From Prasinococcaceae sp. CCMP 1430 (Eukaryota > Prasinodermophyta > Palmophyllophyceae > Prasinococcales > Prasinococcaceae): DNA of 64,000 nucleotides. The stretch covers positions 399,690-463,689 of the forward strand of contig RQSC01000032.1 in assembly GCA_013416795.1 (NCBI GenBank), read 5' to 3'. Below, in pieces: positions 60,600-64,000 of the stretch. The notes under the pieces are model-generated. The model saw only the letters and a list, made by a program, of their open reading frames with translations. It was not told where the DNA came from and did no database searches. The translations under genes and the position numbers were made by a program. The stretch's first letter is position 1. Each line of letters starts with the position of its first letter.

Positions 60600-60848
60600 C
60601 GCAGAAGCACCGCGCCACCGCCCTTGCCCGTTTGTCACCGCCCCCGAAGCCGTCACCACTGACGCGGCTACGAGCGCGCACGAGCGCGCATTCGCACGCG
60701 TCGCACCATCCCCCGCGGCACCCTCGCACGCACGCAGCGCACGCGACTACAACACGCCCCAAGCCCGCCTCGCCCGGCGCCGGCGTGACGGAGCGCGGCT
60801 GCTACACCCAGCCGCGCGTGCCGGCGCGCGCCGGGTCAGGGAGGGGGA

Positions 60849-60875
60849 GGGGGGGGGGGGGGGGGGGGGGGGGGG
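60849..60875. repeat. G tract, 27 nt
   Basis: Uninterrupted G upstream of the TPR-thioredoxin gene, between it and the divergent REV3 gene. Confidence 0.9.
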
Positions 60876-61043
60876 CTGTGCGCGCGTTGTGGGCCTCGTC
60901 AGCCAGTGCTGTCATTGTCATTTGTGCTCGGCTTGGGGCGGAGCGTGCCTGCCGCAGGGTGCCACACACGGCAGCGGCGGCGCTGGTGGGTGCCGGGGGC
61001 GCAGGGGGAGGACAGGCGGCGCAAACAGGACAGGTTCGCGCAA

Positions 61044-62166
61044 ATGGCGGACATTAAGGCGAAGGCAAGCGAGCTCTACAAGTCTGGCGACTACGGGGCA
61101 GCTGAGGGACAGTACTCGGCAGCGGCGGCGGCGTTCGAGCAAGCTGAAGACGCGCCGGCGGCGGCCGTGTGCCGTGGCAACCGCGCCGCCGCGCTGCTCG
61201 CGCTGCGTAGACCCGGCGAAGCGGCGGTCGAATGCGCGCGCGCGGCTGCGCTCGATGCCACGTATGCGCGAGCGCGCCAGCGGCTAGGCACGGCCGTCGT
61301 CCGCGCAGGGGGCTTCACGGAGGCCATCGGCGCGGCGGAGGGAAGTCTGAAGGGAGAGCTTGAGGCGCTGGCAGCAGCCCGCGAGAAGGGGAATGCGCTC
61401 TTCAAGGAGGGCGATAAGGCCGGCGCGCGTGACGCGTATGGCGTGGCGCTTGACGCACACCCCACGGCACCGGGCGCCGCGCTGCTGCGATGCAACCGCG
61501 CCGCGTGCCGCGCCGCGCTCGGCGATGCTGCCGGGGCGCTCAAAGACGCGGAGGACGCGCTCGCTGAGGACGAGAGTTATACGAAAGCCAAGCTACGTCG
61601 CGCCGCGGCGCTGGCGGCACTTGGTGATAGCCGCGCCGCCGATGCCGTGGCCGCGTATCGCGAGCTGCGCGCGCTCATTCCTGGCGACGACGGCGTGTGC
61701 GACGCGCTCTTCGCTGCCGAGAAGGCTGCGGGCAACGCCGGCGCGAAGAAAGAGACCGCAGGCGTGATCGTTGTCACCGACGGGGACGACTACCGCCGGC
61801 GTCTACGCGCGGCGCCTGGCCTCATCGCGGTCGACTTTACGGCGACTTGGTGCGGGCCATGCAGGCAGGTCGCTCCTGTATTTGCGCAGCTTGCGCTGGC
61901 GTACAAGACGACCACGTTCCTGAAGGTCGACGTAGACGACGTGCAAGAGGTGGCTGGTGCGGAGGCGGTCCGAAGCATGCCAACGTTCAAGTTCTTCAAG
62001 GCGGGAAAGACCGTCGCGACGTTTTCTGGGGCAGATGGCAACAGGTGCGTTGTGCTCTTGTCGGCGCGGAGCGGTGGGCTTAGATTGGGCGCCTGATGCT
62101 GACTCGACGCCTGCGCCACGCGTGCGTGGCAGGTTGGCCGCCATCGTGAAGCAGCACTCCGAGTGA
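61044..62166 (+). CDS. TPR-thioredoxin fusion protein
   Basis: Exons 61044-62044 and 62133-62166 (88-nt intron, AG|GTGCGT ... GGCAG|G), 344 aa. ATG 61044 (MADIKAKASELYKSGDY) opens a TPR array: LYKSGDYGAAEGQYSAA, CRGNRAAALLALRRPGEA, then EKGNALFKEGDKAGARDAY and RCNRAACRAALGDAAGAL. The C-terminal domain is a thioredoxin with VDFTATWCGPCRQVAPVF, FLKVDVDDVQEVA and RSMPTFKFFKAGK (cis-Pro). The second exon supplies the last 11 residues (LAAIVKQHSE after Arg), the final helix. Such fusions (plant TTL/TDX-like) link Hsp70/Hsp90 binding to disulfide reduction. An in-frame ATG at 60906 is less likely. Complete. Confidence 0.9.
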
Positions 62167-62390
62167 GCGCGGCCTGCCGCACGCATGCGCGGATGGCTGC
62201 GTTGCGCGCGCGCGTGCGCTGGTGGTCGTGTGCTACTGCTCTACCGCCTGCAAGCACTGCGCTACTTAATACATACATACGTAGCTTGTGCGTGCTTCCG
62301 CCGACCGGCACATCCGTGCGTGCAGCTGGACTTGTAGCTAGCGCGACATATATACATGCGCCCACGTGTGCGAAACTGTTGGATGCGGGA

Positions 62391-62831
62391 CTACTCCGGC
62401 GAGTTGAGCGATGCCCTGAGGAGACTGAGGAAGTACATAAGCCCGCAGCCGACCAAGAGCGTCACGGTCACACCGACGCTTAGCAGCGCGGCCTGCTCGA
62501 GCGGCCACAGGACATTAAATCCCAGGGCATAGCGGAAATGATCAAAAGCGCGCGTCGCCCGCTCCGAGAAGGTCAGCTGCTTGCGCGTGTACGTGTACGG
62601 ATAGGCGCGCAGGTATTCGATGGAAGAGTGGTCCGTGGGGCGGGCGTTCTCGCAGCAGGTGCGCCGAAATGCTTCCCTGCGCGCCCTTGTGCAGACCCCG
62701 ACAGGGTCGATGGCGCTGTCAGCGAAGCTCGGCGGCCCGTGACGCGAGGCCTTGTCAGTGACGGGCGACGACGGCGCCGTCATGTCGTCGACGTCTGGCG
62801 GCGACTCGTACTGCAGAGCGATGTCGCCCAT
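62391..62831 (-). CDS. Small tail-anchored-type membrane protein, unknown
   Basis: 146 aa from ATG 62831 (MGDIALQYESPPDVDD). A polar, Cys-containing N-terminal part (CTRARREAFRRTCCENAR) is followed by YLRAYPYTYTRKQLTF and RAFDHFRYALGFNVLWP, then a single C-terminal hydrophobic helix (LLSVGVTVTLLVGCGLMYFLSLL) with ten residues after it. The layout suits a tail-anchored or single-pass organelle protein. No family recognised. Confidence 0.55.
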   Translation of the reverse strand: MGDIALQYESPPDVDDMTAPSSPVTDKASRHGPPSFADSAIDPVGVCTRARREAFRRTCCENARPTDHSSIEYLRAYPYTYTRKQLTFSERATRAFDHFRYALGFNVLWPLEQAALLSVGVTVTLLVGCGLMYFLSLLRASLNSPE

Positions 62832-63494
62832 GGCACTCGCTCACTCGCCGCGTGCACGTCCTCGGGCCCCTCCACAGGCGCACCGACAGTCGGCCCAGCA
62901 GCGGCAGCCGCCTCAATGCCCCAAACGGGATGTGTTGGATTGTACGTACGGACGCTCAGACGGCCGTCAAATCTCCCGGCGTCTTCTCTCGTCCAGGCGG
63001 CGCGCCTCCTTGCTTAGCTTGACTCGAGCGCCCAGTGCCGCCAGCTGGACGCCTGCGCGACGCCCTCCCGCGCCACCTGCGCCGCCGCCCCACCCCTCCC
63101 CCGACAAGGCGGCGCCCGCCCTCACCGAGGCCGCGCCTGCACCCGAAAAAATCTCGCGGCGTACTGCGCGCCGGCACCTGCTGCGGCTGTTCGTCGCCGC
63201 CGCCCCCTGCTGGGACGGCCTGCTGCGACGGCGCGCAGCATGCACGCGCGCGTGCCCCCTAGCCCGCCCGGACGCGGCGGCGGCGCGCGCGCGCGCAGGA
63301 GTGGCGCGCGCTCCGCCGAGGCCGAGGGCGCCAACTGTCGCCCTGTCAACGGACTCGCGCCGTTCCTGAGCGGCCGCGTATACATGCATTTTGATGGCAC
63401 ATGTTCCGTTTACATGATGTGTGCCTTCATTCATGCTTTTACCCACCCCTCGGCGACGCGCCCACTCCTGCTGCGTAGACGAACCTGCTGCCGC
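62832..63494. other. Intergenic, no supported gene
   Basis: Upstream of the small membrane protein gene and downstream of the methyltransferase gene, both minus. Pro/Arg/Ala-rich open frames on each strand look like GC artefacts. Confidence 0.45.
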
Positions 63495-64000
63495 TCATGG
63501 CGCAAACGCCGACTCCCACACGTCTGGCTCCAGTGAGAAAGCGACCTCAAACACACGGATGGTGTCGGCGCCAAGGAGCTCATCGACGAGCACATCATGC
63601 GTAATGGCCTCGTACTCAGTGTGGCCAACTCCTGCGAGCGAGCGCGTCGCGCACGTCAGCTACAGCGCTTTCACACGCCTGCACACGCGTCAGCGCCGCC
63701 ACGAGCAGGCACGAGTCGCGCGCGCGTGCCTTCAGCACTCTGATGCACGCGATGAACGTGGTAGCCAGCCTCGCGGAAAAGCTGGAAGGCTCTGCGCGCT
63801 TGTTCCTTGCGCTCAGGCAGGTTTTGGACCTCGATGATCACGCTACGAAACCTGCGTGATCGAATCAGGGTCGCCGCACCAAGAAGCACGAGCGCCTCGG
63901 CTCCTTCGCAATCGATCTTGAGTAGCTCAACCATTCTCTCACCAAGCTCGTTCCTAAGCACGTCTTCCATCCGAACTGTCACAGATGAGCCCTCGTATCG
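63495..64000 (-). CDS. FkbM-family methyltransferase, C-terminal part (5' partial)
   Basis: Two exons: 63749 to beyond 64000, and 63495-63659 (89-nt intron, CGC|GTGCAT ... TGTAG|CTG). The first reads SSVTVRMEDVLRNELGERM, then VELLKIDCEGAEALVLLGA, RFRSVIIEVQN and AFQLFREAGYHVHR, the FkbM signature (LLKIDVEGAE, the strand VIIEVQ). The second gives GVGHTEYEAITHDVLVDELLG and FEVAFSLEPDVWESAFAP before TGA. Relatives are SAM-dependent O-methyltransferases, often of sugars or polyketides; the substrate is unknown. The SAM-binding N-terminal part lies outside the window. Confidence 0.75.

Noticed and set aside
1-64000. CRISPR arrays, bacterial operons, prophage or integron features
   Set aside because: No spaced direct repeats, no ribosome-binding sites and no phage genes; the content is eukaryotic with spliceosomal introns.
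1-64000. tRNA and rRNA genes
   Set aside because: I found no stretch with both A-box and B-box or a foldable cloverleaf by eye; a covariance-model scan would be decisive.

Overview
The window is nuclear DNA of a GC-rich, intron-poor, photosynthetic eukaryote, most likely a unicellular alga. Supporting evidence: spliceosomal introns that all begin GTG, mostly GTGCG, and end AG; eukaryote-only genes (MSH2, REV3, GINS PSF3, cyclin L, TFIIIC, PKA, dynein light chain); and plastid-linked genes (an RbcX-type Rubisco assembly chaperone, a Rieske oxygenase of the pheophorbide/TIC55 type, a DUF1995 protein). Long PT/SPT-repeat secreted-type proteins recall stramenopile and haptophyte genomes. The Kelch-type phosphatase, LYAR-type and LIMR-type proteins look plant-like. 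I cannot fix the lineage from sequence alone.

Layout. 1-9602: C-terminal half of a PPKL/BSL phosphatase, dynein roadblock light chain, cytidine deaminase, an MFS transporter, a small inner-membrane-type protein, a LIMR/LMBR1 membrane protein and an mTERF-like fragment ending at a single-N join. 9604-14671: a three-exon PKA-like kinase, an XRCC4-like coiled-coil protein and an alpha/beta hydrolase cut by a second single-N join. 14673-24350: MSH2, a PT-repeat secreted protein, a Rieske oxygenase interrupted by a third single-N join, a DUF1995-DnaJ fusion, then a partial, decayed second copy of this block with a 65-N gap. 24354-40532: TFIIIC large subunit, SET-type protein, 2OG-Fe(II) oxygenase, an unknown small protein, GINS PSF3, TMEM50, WDR13-like, RbcX and LYAR-like genes. 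40662-54000: SP-RING SUMO ligase, cyclin L (runs into a 933-N gap), a triple-PLAT protein, a TKL-type pseudokinase and a PH-like protein. 54028-64000: DNA polymerase zeta catalytic subunit REV3, TPR-thioredoxin, a small membrane protein and an FkbM-type methyltransferase running off the right edge.

Genes are closely packed, often divergent with 100-150 bp between starts or convergent with 40-130 bp between stops. Homopolymer G tracts of 14-51 nt sit at gene boundaries. No operon-like logic is expected. Five genes concern DNA replication, repair or its SUMO control (XRCC4-like, MSH2, PSF3, PIAS-like, REV3), but they are scattered, so this may be chance.

The most notable items are the tandem, partly broken duplication at 17.6-23.6 kb, a PIAS-type SUMO ligase carrying two RPA32-binding-like motifs, a DUF1995-J-domain fusion, a kinase-fold protein without catalytic residues, and the recurrent G tracts. 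No single undescribed multi-gene system is evident.
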